DNA of 64,000 nt, from NCBI RefSeq assembly GCF_014195445.1, contig NZ_JACIBT010000001.1, positions 930,001-994,000 on the forward strand, given 5' to 3'. The notes below the pieces were generated by a model. It saw only the letters and a program-made list of their open reading frames with translations. It was not told the origin of the DNA and did no database searches. Source of the DNA: Garicola koreensis. GTDB taxonomy: Bacteria > Actinomycetota > Actinomycetes > Actinomycetales > Micrococcaceae. This document shows, in pieces, positions 53,501-62,402 of this stretch. Each line of letters opens with the position of its first letter. Positions within the stretch are counted from its first letter, which is position 1. The translations under genes and the position numbers were made by a program.

Positions 53501-54600
53501 ATGGGTGCCACAGAGTCCCACCCTGCGCCGGAGACTGTGTGATCGGTGAGCACCGCATGTGAGCGGTTGCGCGGCTTATCCGTCTGCACGGTGTCGTCAT
53601 CCAGCGCGGTGTCATCCACCACGGTGCCGATCGCCCGGAAACCGGTGGGCAGTTTCGCGTCGGCGCTGAAGGTGGCCAGCAGGCTGTAGTCCTCTCCCCC
53701 AGTCAGCACCCATTCCAACGCGTCTGCAGGACTGGCCCCCAGCGCCGCAGCCACGGCAGTCAGCTGCTCGGCCTCTGCGGCGAGCGCGGCGTCATCCAGC
53801 CTGATGCTGACGGCGGAGGCCTCGGCCAGCCGCGTGGCATCTCGCAGCAGCCCGTCGCTTAGATCCATGCCGGCGCTGGCCCCGGCGCTGCGTGCGGCCG
53901 CACCGGCGGTCAGCGGTGGTGTTGGCCGCTGCTGGGCCAGCAGGCACTGGTGGATGAGCTGCCGATGCGAGCCTCCCTCCTGCTGAGCATGGCCGCCCTC
54001 CAGCAGAGCAAGACCTGCCGCTGCGTAACCCAGCGGCCCGCACACGGCCAGCACGTCGCCGGCATTGGCACCAGCACGGGTGAGCGGACTGCCGCCGTCG
54101 GGAGCCTCCCCCAGAGCAGTGATGGTCACTGAGATGGTCTCACCGGAGGCGAGGTCTCCACCGGCGATCAGGCAGTCTTGGGCCCCGGGTGCCTGGCAGG
54201 CGCGGATCACCCCGCGGTAGAAGTCCTGCACCCACTCCAGCGGGGTGTCCGGCGGCAGGGTGAGGCTGATCAGCAGCGCTGTGGTGGTGGCACCCATCGC
54301 GTTGATGTCCGAGAGGTTCTGGGCTGCGGCCTTGGTGCCCACATCTGTGGCCCAGTCGCGTGCCTGCGCCCACCACCGGCGCCGAAAGTCCTGGCCCTCG
54401 GCCATCGTATCGGTGGTCATCGCCACCTGCCCGTGTCCGAAGCGGACCACAGCGGCGTCGTCGCCCAAGCCCAGCTCAAGGCCCGTCCGGGTGGCGTTGT
54501 GCGGGTCGATCACCTCGCGGATGGCGGCCAGCACCGCCTCTTCCCCGGCTTGGCTGACGGTCTGGCTCACGTGGGGCTGGTCTTGGCACATGAAGGCCAT
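53494..54600 (-). CDS. thiL: Thiamine-monophosphate kinase
   Basis: A 368-residue ATP-dependent kinase that makes thiamine diphosphate from the monophosphate. Typical motifs: GLGDDAAVVRFG, MTTDTMAEGQDFRRRW, AAAQNLSDINAMGATTTALLI and ASAGMDLSDGLLRDATRLA, ending with VLTGGEDYSLLATF. The start is uncertain: I use the ATG at 54600 (MAFMCQDQPHVSQ), which has no clear ribosome binding site; the frame stays open 18 codons more. It diverges from the aminotransferase gene downstream and runs convergent to ltbR. Confidence 0.9.
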   Translation of the reverse strand: MAFMCQDQPHVSQTVSQAGEEAVLAAIREVIDPHNATRTGLELGLGDDAAVVRFGHGQVAMTTDTMAEGQDFRRRWWAQARDWATDVGTKAAAQNLSDINAMGATTTALLISLTLPPDTPLEWVQDFYRGVIRACQAPGAQDCLIAGGDLASGETISVTITALGEAPDGGSPLTRAGANAGDVLAVCGPLGYAAAGLALLEGGHAQQEGGSHRQLIHQCLLAQQRPTPPLTAGAAARSAGASAGMDLSDGLLRDATRLAEASAVSIRLDDAALAAEAEQLTAVAAALGASPADALEWVLTGGEDYSLLATFSADAKLPTGFRAIGTVVDDTALDDDTVQTDKPRNRSHAVLTDHTVSGAGWDSVAPIH

Positions 54601-54722
54601 GTTCCCATGGTCTGACCCCTCTGCGCCGTCAGTCGGCGACAGGGTTGCGAGCATCCACAGGTCTGGCGCACCGACGCGTAGGGCACAAGTGACTCTGGCC
54701 GCTCGCCACTAGACTGTCCCCC

Positions 54723-55937
54723 ATGCTGACTTCTCCCTGGGCCCGATCCGCCGCCGGCGCCAACACCTACGACACAGCCGCCGCAGCGGTCCTGCCCACC
54801 ATCTACGAACGCACCACCGCTGCCGCCATGGCCGCCGGGGCGATCAACCTGGGGCAGGGCTTCCCCGACGACGAGGGCCCGCAGTGGTTGCTGCGCGCAG
54901 CTGCCGAGTCCATCACGGACCCGACCTACGGCCCCAACAATCAGTACCCGCCCGGCTTGGGGCTGCCGGTGCTGCGCGAGGCCGTCGCGTCCCACCAGGC
55001 GCGCCGCTTCGGAGTCAGGTTGGATCCGCAGCATCAGGTGATGGCCACCACCGGGGCCACCGAGGGAATCGCTGCGACCATGCTGGCCTTCGCCGCGCCC
55101 GACAGTGACGTGCTCAGCTTTGAGCCCTGGTACGACTCCTACGGCTCCATAGCAGCCCTGGCCGGGGCGCGGCTGCGCACCGTGCCGCTGAGCGCACCCG
55201 ACTTCCGGCCCGACGTCGCGACGTTGGTGAGCATGATCTCGGAGAAGACCTCCATGATCCTGCTGAACACTCCGCACAACCCCACCGGCACCGTGTTCAC
55301 CGCCGATGAGCTGGGCCAGATCGTGGCGGCAGCGCGTAAGCACGACGTCGTCATCATGTGTGATGAGGTCTATGAGCACCTGGTCTTCGACGGTGTGCAG
55401 CACACACCGATTCTTGCGGTTGACGGTGCGGAGGACGTCGCTGTCGCCGTCAGCTCGGCCGGCAAGTCATTCTCGGTGACTGGGTGGAAAGTCGGGTGGG
55501 TCACCGGAAGCGCAGAACTGGTCAATAAGGTCCGCGGGGTCAAACAGTTTCTGAGCTTCACCTCTGGGCCGGCCTATCAGTGGGCGGTGGCGCAGGGGTT
55601 GGAGGATGATCGTGGATTCTTCGCCGAGAATCAGGCGGCGCTGCAGGCCGGCCGCGACCACCTCGCCGAGGGACTGGCGGCCGCGGGCCTGACCCCCTAC
55701 GCGCCCCAGGCCGGCTACTTTGTGCTGGCAGACATCGCTGAGGTCACTGATCGCCCGGCTGCGGAGTTCTGCCTCGACTTGGCGCGCGACGTTGGGGTCG
55801 CAGCGATTCCCGTCTCGGCGCTGACCCTGGGCAATGAGGCCTCAGCCGACCTGGATCGGCTGGTGCGCTTTGCCTTCTGCAAGGAACGCTCCACCCTCGA
55901 TGAGGCGCTGCGCCGGCTGAAGCGCTCCAGGGTGTGA
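54723..55937 (+). CDS. Class I/II PLP-dependent aminotransferase
   Basis: A 404-residue fold-type I aminotransferase. Typical stretches: INLGQGFPDDEGP, YGPNNQYPPGLGLPVLREAV, LNTPHNPTGTVFTADEL, CDEVYEHLVFDGV and the PLP lysine in SSAGKSFSVTGWKVGW. This pattern fits the kynurenine/methionine (MetC-like YbdL) aminotransferase group; N-succinyldiaminopimelate aminotransferase is another possibility. ATG has TAGACT ending seven bases upstream, so it is probably leaderless. Confidence 0.87.
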   Translation: MLTSPWARSAAGANTYDTAAAAVLPTIYERTTAAAMAAGAINLGQGFPDDEGPQWLLRAAAESITDPTYGPNNQYPPGLGLPVLREAVASHQARRFGVRLDPQHQVMATTGATEGIAATMLAFAAPDSDVLSFEPWYDSYGSIAALAGARLRTVPLSAPDFRPDVATLVSMISEKTSMILLNTPHNPTGTVFTADELGQIVAAARKHDVVIMCDEVYEHLVFDGVQHTPILAVDGAEDVAVAVSSAGKSFSVTGWKVGWVTGSAELVNKVRGVKQFLSFTSGPAYQWAVAQGLEDDRGFFAENQAALQAGRDHLAEGLAAAGLTPYAPQAGYFVLADIAEVTDRPAAEFCLDLARDVGVAAIPVSALTLGNEASADLDRLVRFAFCKERSTLDEALRRLKRSRV

Positions 55938-56001
55938 GCCCTGAACTCTCTGGGGGCCGCGGCCAGTCGTCAGCGACCGAGACTGAGCTAACGTAGTCAC
56001 T

Positions 56002-57174
56002 GTGACCCTGAACCAGCGCACCCGAGTAGTCTCAGCAGCCCGCCCCCATCAGCCCAATGCTGGGGTGAACCACCCGGTGGATTTCACCTCCACCTATATG
56101 TACCGGCCCAGTGCGGAGAACTCCCTGGAGTACGCACGGGAGGGCAGCCCGACCTTCGACCCGCTGGAGCAGCTGCTGGCCGAGTTGGAGGGCGGCGACC
56201 ACGGACTGCTGTTCTCCTCCGGGATGGCGGCCATCTCCGCGGTGGCCAACCAGCTTCCCCTGGGTGCTCATCTGGTGCTTCCCAGCCACGCCTATATGGG
56301 TTTCTCCACCCTGGCCCAGCAGATGGAGGATAAGGGCCTGCTGCGGCTTCATCGTGTCGATATTGCCGATACTGAGCAGGTGCTGGGCACTGTCGGTGAG
56401 GCTGCTGCTGCGGCAGAGACGGCTGGCACCGAAGCGATGCTGTGGATCGAGTCGCCGACCAACCCGATGCTGGAGGTCGCCGATATCCCCGCACTGCTGG
56501 CCGGAGCGAAGCAGCTGGGGGTGACCACTGCGGTGGACAACACCTTCGCCACTCCCCTGCGGCAGAATCCCTTGGAGCACGGGGCCGACGTCGTGCTTCA
56601 TTCGGTCACTAAATTTATTGCCGGACATTCAGATGTGCTGATGGGCGCGGCGATCACCTCGGATACCCAGATGTATGAGGGGCTGCACAATCATCGCAGT
56701 TTTCACGGTACGGTTCCCGGGCCGATGGAGGTGTTCCTGGCCCTGCGCGGTGTCCGGACTCTGGCGGTCCGGTTGGACGCCGCAGAGCGCAACGCCCAGC
56801 TGCTGGCGCAGCGGCTGGAGGAATCCATCCACGACGACGCCGTACCGGTGCGCTCTGTCTGTTACCCGGGGCTGGCCAGCCACCCGCAGCATGAGCGGGC
56901 TGAGTCTTTGCTGAGCGGGTTCGGAGCGATCATCACCCTCGACACCGGCAGCCAGCAGATCGCCGATGCGGTGCTGGAGCGGCTGCAGATCTGGACTCCG
57001 GCCACCAGCCTGGGCGGGGTGGAGTCCCTGGCGGAGCGGCGACGGCGCCACCTCACCGAGCCCACCAGCGTGCCTGAGGGCCTGATCCGCCTCTCAGTGG
57101 GCATCGAAGATGCCGAGGATCTCTACCAGGATGTGGACCAGGCGCTCAGATCAGCCGGTGATCAGCTGGCCTAG
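56002..57174 (+). CDS. Cys/Met-metabolism PLP enzyme (cystathionine gamma-lyase/synthase type)
   Basis: A 390-residue trans-sulfuration family enzyme. The PLP lysine is in LHSVTKFIAGHSDVLMGA, with other family motifs in FSSGMAAISAVANQL, IESPTNPMLEVADI and AVDNTFATPL, and the C-terminal SLGGVESLAERR. Gamma-synthase, gamma-lyase and methionine gamma-lyase cannot be separated by eye. GTG start with TAACGT ending seven bases upstream (leaderless). It follows the aminotransferase gene after 64 bases, and the two may share sulfur amino acid metabolism. Confidence 0.88.
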   Translation: MTLNQRTRVVSAARPHQPNAGVNHPVDFTSTYMYRPSAENSLEYAREGSPTFDPLEQLLAELEGGDHGLLFSSGMAAISAVANQLPLGAHLVLPSHAYMGFSTLAQQMEDKGLLRLHRVDIADTEQVLGTVGEAAAAAETAGTEAMLWIESPTNPMLEVADIPALLAGAKQLGVTTAVDNTFATPLRQNPLEHGADVVLHSVTKFIAGHSDVLMGAAITSDTQMYEGLHNHRSFHGTVPGPMEVFLALRGVRTLAVRLDAAERNAQLLAQRLEESIHDDAVPVRSVCYPGLASHPQHERAESLLSGFGAIITLDTGSQQIADAVLERLQIWTPATSLGGVESLAERRRRHLTEPTSVPEGLIRLSVGIEDAEDLYQDVDQALRSAGDQLA

Positions 57175-57198
57175 GCCACAGCTGTGGCGACGTCGACA

Positions 57199-57232
57199 AC
57201 GACGTCGTCTCCGCTTCTGAAACGACGTCGTC
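57199..57232. repeat. Direct repeat of AACGACGTCGTC, 22 bp apart
   Basis: The 12-base unit occurs at 57199-57210 and 57221-57232. Each contains the palindrome ACGACGTCGT, and the units sit two helical turns apart. It lies between the trans-sulfuration gene and the 3' end of vapC, in a 154-base gap that otherwise holds nothing recognisable. Confidence 0.5.
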
Positions 57233-57328
57233 CCCCCATCGAGTGGCAGATTCTTGGTGCTAAGAAGCCGGCGGGCCCGATCATTCCGACAAAAATCCAG
57301 CAAGTCCCACGAGGCTGCCACGGCCTCG

Positions 57329-57694
57329 CTACCTGATCTGCCGGATCCTTCGCCCACTGCCCCAAGCGCGATCGGCAGTCATCACTGTGTCATCGAACCG
57401 TGTGCCCAGAGCGATACAGAGTCTATCGGCGAGGGACAGTCCACGCCCGGGTTCCCAGATTTCAGCAGCCACTTCTGCATCCGTCTCAGTCACCGGTTCA
57501 ACACGTAATCCGTAGCTTTTCAGGACTGTGCTCACCATATTCCAGTCCCCATTTGCGGCGGCGATCTTTTGCGCCACCTCGGACCAGTTCGCCGCGCTGA
57601 CGCGCACTTCGGCGTCAAGTGCCTCCTCTACGACATCCTGACCCAATTCGCTCTTCAAGAACGCGAGCAACGCTGAAGCGTCGATGACAGTCAT
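57329..57694 (-). CDS. vapC: VapC-type PIN-domain toxin
   Basis: A 121-residue PIN ribonuclease. MTVIDASALLAFLKSELGQD carries the first acidic residue. Further Asp and Glu residues are in ANWSEVAQK, LADRLCIALG and TADRAWG, giving the usual metal cluster. It would cut specific RNAs when the antitoxin is lost. Overlaps the antitoxin gene by ATGA. Confidence 0.92.
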   Translation of the reverse strand: MTVIDASALLAFLKSELGQDVVEEALDAEVRVSAANWSEVAQKIAAANGDWNMVSTVLKSYGLRVEPVTETDAEVAAEIWEPGRGLSLADRLCIALGTRFDDTVMTADRAWGSGRRIRQIR

Positions 57695-57936
57695 GCGGCC
57701 TGGTCGTCCCGCTCGGCCTCAAGTCGTCGCTCCGACAGGAGCTCTTCGACCAGTTCTTTACCTTCCAGCTGTTGTCGGATGCGTTCGCGTGCCTGCTCCC
57801 GGGACATGAGAACTACACCGTCTGCAGTGTCGACGAAGACCAAAGGGGTGCCCGCCCTCCAGCGTTGTCGATTGCGCATTTCGGCGGGGATGACCAGTCG
57901 TCCTCGGTCGCCTAAAGTGACGTGTGTGGTATTCAT
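57691..57936 (-). CDS. vapB: VapB-type AbrB-fold antitoxin
   Basis: An 81-residue protein. The N-terminal AbrB/SpoVT fold reads THVTLGDRGRLVIPAEMRNR, followed by VFVDTADGVVLMSREQARERI and an acidic C-terminal helix that would wrap the toxin. The ATG at 57936 fits the family start; a longer open frame upstream is poor. It is the first gene of the pair and likely represses it. Confidence 0.9.
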   Translation of the reverse strand: MNTTHVTLGDRGRLVIPAEMRNRQRWRAGTPLVFVDTADGVVLMSREQARERIRQQLEGKELVEELLSERRLEAERDDQAA

Positions 57937-58042
57937 GTACTCATGATCCCACCACAGGGCATCCAGTGGGAACCCTGAGTTCTTCAACTCTCAGAAATTC
58001 CGGACGATCTGCCTGGTGCCGCCTCGCGCGCCGAGGCAGCTG

Positions 58043-58324
58043 TCACTCGGCGAATTCGAACGTGATCTCGTGGGGCATGACGTGGACTGCTTTGAAAGCC
58101 GGGTCTGCGACCACCTGGTGCCATGCATCGGAGGGAACGATGAAGGACTCTCCTGCTTCCACTGCATGGTCCTGATCGGTGAACTTCAGAACACAGCGTC
58201 CCTCGGTCACCACCAGCACGGATTCGACGGAGGCAGTGTGCCGCGGGAAGGGCTGCCCCGAGGCGCCCTCCATTCGCTTGGTCGTAAACATCGAGCCTAC
58301 TTGCAGCGGCGTCACTTTCTTCAC
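58043..58324 (-). CDS. Single-domain cupin protein
   Basis: A 93-residue cupin. The first motif region is PRHTASVESVLVVTEGRCVLKF, and the second GESFIVPSDAWHQVVA, with His residues for a metal. The glutamate of motif 1 is replaced, so metal binding may be weak. GTG start with AAAGGA upstream. It follows the NTF2-like gene by 41 bases and may be cotranscribed. Substrate unknown. Confidence 0.8.
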   Translation of the reverse strand: MKKVTPLQVGSMFTTKRMEGASGQPFPRHTASVESVLVVTEGRCVLKFTDQDHAVEAGESFIVPSDAWHQVVADPAFKAVHVMPHEITFEFAE

Positions 58325-58365
58325 AGCGCAGTCCTTTCACATATCCGTCACGCAGTGTGGTCTGG

Positions 58366-58731
58366 TCATTCTGGAACCGGAGTCTGCTGGTACGAAGCCA
58401 GCCGCCACTTCCCATCGCGCCGGACATAGACGCTGGACATCAATGCCCGGAATTCCGGATCTTCCCCGTGCCGCCAGGCGGTGCCCCGGTAGGCAAGGAC
58501 TGCGCATTCATCAGTGAGCTCGATGAGACGCGGCTCGGTAATCTCATAGTGGCTCCAGGCGGGCGCATCGTTGAGTGAGTCGATGACCTGCTGGCGATCG
58601 AAGACGTAGCCGTGGGTCAGGATCATGACGCCGTCGTCGAGCATCAGCGTGCCGTAGAAGTCTGCACCGCTGCTCTCACACAGCGACTGCCAGCCGCGGT
58701 GCTCCACGTCGAGAAGGTCATCCAGAACCAT
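58366..58731 (-). CDS. NTF2-like/DUF4440 protein
   Basis: A 121-residue cone-shaped alpha+beta protein of the DUF4440/SnoaL-like group: LDVEHRGWQSLCESSGADFY, then GVMILTHGYVFDRQQVIDSL, and the end SSVYVRRDGKWRLASYQQTP. Members include ketosteroid isomerases and stress proteins; no activity can be assigned. AGGAGAGG lies upstream of the ATG. Confidence 0.83.
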   Translation of the reverse strand: MVLDDLLDVEHRGWQSLCESSGADFYGTLMLDDGVMILTHGYVFDRQQVIDSLNDAPAWSHYEITEPRLIELTDECAVLAYRGTAWRHGEDPEFRALMSSVYVRRDGKWRLASYQQTPVPE

Positions 58732-58799
58732 GCGGCACAGCTGCCTCTCCTACGGTCGGGGAACACCACTGCTCACCATCCACGCTAGGTCGGACTCGT

Positions 58800-59738
58800 T
58801 CAGAACTCAATGACGAGTCGGCCCCGGACGCCTCCGCCCTCCAGCCTGCGGTGAGCCTGGGCTGCCTGATCCTTCGGCAGGGTGTCTGCGACCCGCAGCC
58901 TGAGCTTCTGCTGCCGTGCCAGCTGGCTCAGCTCATCGAGTTTCTCCTGGGCAGTCGCATACTCGCGCACCCAGACCGGTTGGAAGCGGGTGCCGCGCTC
59001 CCCGGGCTCCTGGTAGCCGCGGATGGTGATGATCGTGGCCTCATCGGCCAATGCTGGTGCCAGGCTCTGGTGCAGCATGGCACCATCGACCGCGCCGTCG
59101 ACCCCGTCGGGGAAATGCTCGCGAACCCGTTGGGCAAAACCCTCGCCGCGGGGCAGCACCAGATCAGCGCCGAGTTCAGCGACCAGGGCCTCGTCCGCCT
59201 CGGCGGCATCTGCGACCACCCTCAGCCCGGCCAGCTTGGCAAGCTGAATCGTGTAGCCGCCCATCGCGCCCGCACCACCGGTCACTGCGAGCACGCTGCC
59301 TGGAGCCAGTCCCAGGATGTCCAGCGCCAGCCGGGCGGTCAGGCCGTTCATGGGCAGCGTGCTCGCTTCGACGTGGCTGGCGCCCTCCGGTGCGCGGACA
59401 GCGGATTCAGCCGGCACCACGATCTGCTCCGCGTACGCCCCATGGGTGCCGGAGGGCACGACCACAGCGATCACGTGGTCGTTCACGGACAGCTCGGTGT
59501 CCGTTCCGGGACCGATTTCGACCAGCACACCGGCTGCGTCCATTCCCGGCACATGAGGCGGGGAGGGGGCCTTCGACCCGCTGGTTCCTGTGCCCTGCCG
59601 TCTCATCAGGTCGGTGGGGTTGACCGCTGCGGCGTGCACGCGGATGCGCAGCTCGCCGGGTCCGGGGGTGGGGGTCGGGAGGTCGAGAACTTCAAGGACG
59701 TCCGGTCCGCCTGGTGTGCTGAATCCCACTGTTTTCAT
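58800..59738 (-). CDS. NADP-dependent quinone oxidoreductase (zinc-free MDR)
   Basis: A 312-residue medium-chain reductase. The N-terminal catalytic domain has VHAAAVNPTDLMRRQG and VPGMDAAGVLVEIG. The Rossmann part has LAVTGGAGAMGGYTIQLAKLAGLRVVADA. No structural zinc cysteines are present, as in quinone oxidoreductases. It would reduce quinones or enals with NADPH. ATG at 59738 chosen for the MKTVGFSTPGGPDVL family start; no clear ribosome binding site. Confidence 0.88.
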   Translation of the reverse strand: MKTVGFSTPGGPDVLEVLDLPTPTPGPGELRIRVHAAAVNPTDLMRRQGTGTSGSKAPSPPHVPGMDAAGVLVEIGPGTDTELSVNDHVIAVVVPSGTHGAYAEQIVVPAESAVRAPEGASHVEASTLPMNGLTARLALDILGLAPGSVLAVTGGAGAMGGYTIQLAKLAGLRVVADAAEADEALVAELGADLVLPRGEGFAQRVREHFPDGVDGAVDGAMLHQSLAPALADEATIITIRGYQEPGERGTRFQPVWVREYATAQEKLDELSQLARQQKLRLRVADTLPKDQAAQAHRRLEGGGVRGRLVIEF

Positions 59739-59789
59739 ACCGGGCACAACTTCAGTGCCTGACGCCGTATTCCGCCGCCGGAAGCCGTT

Positions 59790-60446
59790 CTAGGCGGGCT
59801 CGCCGGTGGGATCCTCGGCGATTTCAGAAGCCAGCTCAGCCCCACCGATCGGATCAGAGGTCCAGTCCAGCAGCCGCCACCCGGTGGAAGGGTCGCCTTC
59901 CATCTCCAGGGCCCCGGTGTTGGCGAAGTGGTGCCGGGTCAGGGCGTCGACGTCGACTCCTTCCACCCGTGATCTGCTCCAGGTGCGGATCGCGGCCCCG
60001 TGCGAGACCACCACTGCGCTGCGCCACCCCGATGCCGCAATGTCAGCGATCGCCTGATCGAACCGGCTGAAGAATGCCCGACCATCAGGGCCGCCGGGCA
60101 TGCTGCGGTGCAGCTCGCCGCCGGACCAGGCGAAGGCGGTCTCAATATAGGTCCGTTGGGACGGTTCGTCATCGGCCATCTCCAGGTCGCCGGCCTCGAT
60201 CTCCGCAAGGCCGGGGATGATCAACTTCTCCATCCCGCGCTGGTGCAGCAGCGGTGCCGCAGTCAGCGAGGTGCGCAGCAGCGAGGAGACGACGACGGCA
60301 TCCACCTCACGGTCCTGAAGCACCTGGGGCACCGCCTCAGCCTGCCGCTGCCCCAACGGTGTCAGGCCCGGGCCGGGCGCTCCGGTGTCCAGCAGACCAC
60401 GTACGTTCGACGGCGTTTGGCCGTGCCGAAGCATCAGAATTCGCAT
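59790..60446 (-). CDS. Histidine phosphatase family protein
   Basis: A 218-residue phosphoglycerate-mutase-like phosphatase. The nucleophile is His8 in MLRHGQTPSN, with the second Arg and His in VVSSLLRTSLTAA and AVVVSHGAAIRTW. Substrate unknown; such proteins include sugar phosphatases and alpha-ribazole phosphatase. A GA-rich stretch lies before the ATG. Confidence 0.88.
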   Translation of the reverse strand: MRILMLRHGQTPSNVRGLLDTGAPGPGLTPLGQRQAEAVPQVLQDREVDAVVVSSLLRTSLTAAPLLHQRGMEKLIIPGLAEIEAGDLEMADDEPSQRTYIETAFAWSGGELHRSMPGGPDGRAFFSRFDQAIADIAASGWRSAVVVSHGAAIRTWSRSRVEGVDVDALTRHHFANTGALEMEGDPSTGWRLLDWTSDPIGGAELASEIAEDPTGEPA

Positions 60447-60483
60447 CTCTTCAGCCTCTCACAGCACACCGGAAGTCCGGGCG

Positions 60484-60526
60484 CAGCACAGAGCCCCAGG
60501 CCGATTCGACCTGGGGCTCTGTGCTG
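60484..60526. terminator. Long perfect hairpin downstream of tRNA-Glu
   Basis: A 17-bp perfect stem (60484-60500 and 60510-60526) with a 9-base loop. The stem includes GAGCCCCAGG and CCTGGGGCTC. It lies 14 bases beyond the 3' end of tRNA-Glu and between it and the phosphatase gene. There is no T-tract, but long GC-rich stems of this kind are common actinobacterial terminators. Confidence 0.7.
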
Positions 60527-60539
60527 TATGAAATTCTCG

Positions 60540-60612
60540 TGACCCCAGCGGGATTCGAACCCGCGTTACCGCCGTGAGAGGGCGGCGTACTAGGCCTCTA
60601 TACGATGGGGCC
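60540..60612 (-). tRNA. tRNA-Glu (anticodon CTC)
   Basis: A cloverleaf on the minus strand: acceptor GGCCCCA/TGGGGTC, anticodon stem CCGCC/GGCGG with loop CTCTCAC giving CTC, and T-arm CGGGTTCGAATCCCG. CCA is not encoded. Confidence 0.95.
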
Positions 60613-60698
60613 ATATGCTGTTTTCATAAGTAATGCTCCCGCTCTGCGGGAGCTGAGGTAGCTTATCAAGCCACAAGTCTGAGCTGCAAATCAGACCG

Positions 60699-60770
60699 CT
60701 GGGCTACTAGGACTCGAACCTAGAATAACGGTACCAGAAACCGACGTGTTGCCAATTACACCATAGCCCA
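60699..60770 (-). tRNA. tRNA-Gln (anticodon CTG)
   Basis: A cloverleaf on the minus strand: acceptor TGGGCTA/TAGCCCA with the U1-A72 pair typical of tRNA-Gln, anticodon loop TTCTGGT giving CTG, and T-arm AGGTTCGAGTCCT. The 86-base spacer to tRNA-Glu holds two perfect hairpins (60677-60696 and 60635-60653), probably processing signals. Confidence 0.95.
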
Positions 60771-60846
60771 ATGCTTTGTCTGCCCAACCGGGCAACGCCA
60801 CACAACTTTACACGAGCATCGGCAGACTCAGCAAACCGCGCTGCGC

Positions 60847-62382
60847 TCAGCCCCGAGCTTCGGCCAGTCCGCGGAACCGGGCGATGCGCTTCAATGAAGA
60901 TTCCCTGCCCAAAAGCTCCATCGACTCGAACAGCGGTGGGGACACCTTCCGGCCGGAGACGGCTGAGCGGACCGCGCCGAAGGCCTTGCGGGGCTTCAGA
61001 CCCAGCCCATCGATCAGCGCCTCACGCAGCGCAGACTCAACGGCCTCGGTGCCCCAGGCGTCGTCGTCGAGCTTCTCCAGGGCCGCCGTGGAGGCGTCCA
61101 GCACCTGCAGGACCTCATCGGAGGGCCCGATGCCGCTGAAGGCCTTCTCCTCGATCGGCAGATCCTGATCAGCCACGAACAGGAAGGCCATCATGTCCGC
61201 ACCCTCGGCCAGCAGGGCAATGCGTTCCTGCACCAGCGGTGCCGCACCGTCGAGCAGCTGGGCCTCCCGCTCGGAGAGCTCCTCGCCGATGAGCTGCTGC
61301 GCCCGCAGGTAGGGCGCCAGCCGGTCGCGGAAGTCTTTGGCCTGAAGCCGGCGGATGTGGGTGCCGTTGATCGCCTCGGCCTTCTTCACGTCGAACCGGG
61401 CCGGGTTGCTGAGCACATCGGTGACGTCGAAGTTCTCCACCAGCTCATCGACGGTGAAGATGTCCTCATCGGCTGCCAGTGACCAGCCCAGCAGCGCCAG
61501 GTAGTTCAGCAGCCCCTCACGGATGAACCCGCGGTCGCGGTGGTGGAAGAGGTTCGCCTGCGGGTCGCGCTTGGAGAGCTTCTTGCTCCCCTCCCCCAAC
61601 ACGTAGGGCAGGTGGGCGAAGGCCGGCAGGTGCTCGGCAACCCCGACGGCGTACAGCGCCCGGTACAGCGCAATCTGGCGCGGTGTGGAGCTGAGCAGAT
61701 CTTCGCCGCGCAGCACGTGGGTGATGCCCATCAGCGCGTCGTCGACCGGGTTGACGAAGGGGTAGAGCGGCTCACCGTTGGCTCGGGCCACCACAAAGTC
61801 CGGTGTGGAGCCGGCGGTGAAGGTGATCTCACCGCGGACCAGGTCGGTGAAGGTGATGTCCTCATCCGGGACCCGAAGCCGCAGCACCGGCTGACGTCCC
61901 TCCGCTTCGAAGGCAGCCACCTGATCGGCGGTGAGGTCGCGGTCGTAGTTGTCGTAGCCGAGTTTGGGATCCCGGCCGGCAGCCCGGTGGCGCTGCTCGA
62001 CCTCCTCGGCTGTGGAGTAGGCCCTGTAGACGTAGCCGGCCTCCAGCAGTTTGGTCAGCACCTCCTGATAGAGCTCGCCGCGCTGGGACTGCCGGTAGGG
62101 CTCATGCGGGCCGCCGGTCTCTACGCCTTCGTCCCAGTCCATGCCCAACCAGCGCAGCGCCTCCACCAGCTGCAGGTAGGACTCCTCCGTGTCGCGCTTG
62201 GCGTCGGTGTCCTCGATCCGGAAGACCAGTTTGCCGTTGGTGTGGCGGGCGTAGGCCCAGTTGAACAGGGCGGTGCGGATCAGCCCCACATGCGGGGTGC
62301 CGGTGGGTGAGGGGCAGAACCTCACCCGTACCGGTGTGGTGGCCTCCACCAGCGGGATTGAGGCCTCAGCAGCTGCGCTCAT
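60847..62382 (-). CDS. gltX: Glutamyl-tRNA synthetase
   Basis: A 511-residue class I synthetase. The HIGH-type motif is [10 protein letters not shown] at residues 24-33, and the KMSKS-type motif is KLSKR at 268-272. [16 protein letters not shown] is the usual Glu/ATP contact region. Actinobacteria lack GlnRS and use a non-discriminating enzyme plus GatCAB, so this one likely charges both tRNA-Glu and tRNA-Gln, whose genes follow directly on the same strand. ATG at 62382; the ribosome binding site is weak. It lies 20 bases after the FAH-family gene. Confidence 0.96.
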   Translation of the reverse strand: MSAAAEASIPLVEATTPVRVRFCPSPTGTPHVGLIRTALFNWAYARHTNGKLVFRIEDTDAKRDTEESYLQLVEALRWLGMDWDEGVETGGPHEPYRQSQRGELYQEVLTKLLEAGYVYRAYSTAEEVEQRHRAAGRDPKLGYDNYDRDLTADQVAAFEAEGRQPVLRLRVPDEDITFTDLVRGEITFTAGSTPDFVVARANGEPLYPFVNPVDDALMGITHVLRGEDLLSSTPRQIALYRALYAVGVAEHLPAFAHLPYVLGEGSKKLSKRDPQANLFHHRDRGFIREGLLNYLALLGWSLAADEDIFTVDELVENFDVTDVLSNPARFDVKKAEAINGTHIRRLQAKDFRDRLAPYLRAQQLIGEELSEREAQLLDGAAPLVQERIALLAEGADMMAFLFVADQDLPIEEKAFSGIGPSDEVLQVLDASTAALEKLDDDAWGTEAVESALREALIDGLGLKPRKAFGAVRSAVSGRKVSPPLFESMELLGRESSLKRIARFRGLAEARG

Positions 62383-62402
62383 AGCGTGGTGTGTTCGTCC
62401 TT

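Noticed and set aside
57984..58427. Long minus-strand frame overlapping the cupin gene
   Set aside because: It lies in another frame over the cupin and NTF2-like genes, which have clear family patterns; its translation is arginine/serine-rich shadow sequence.
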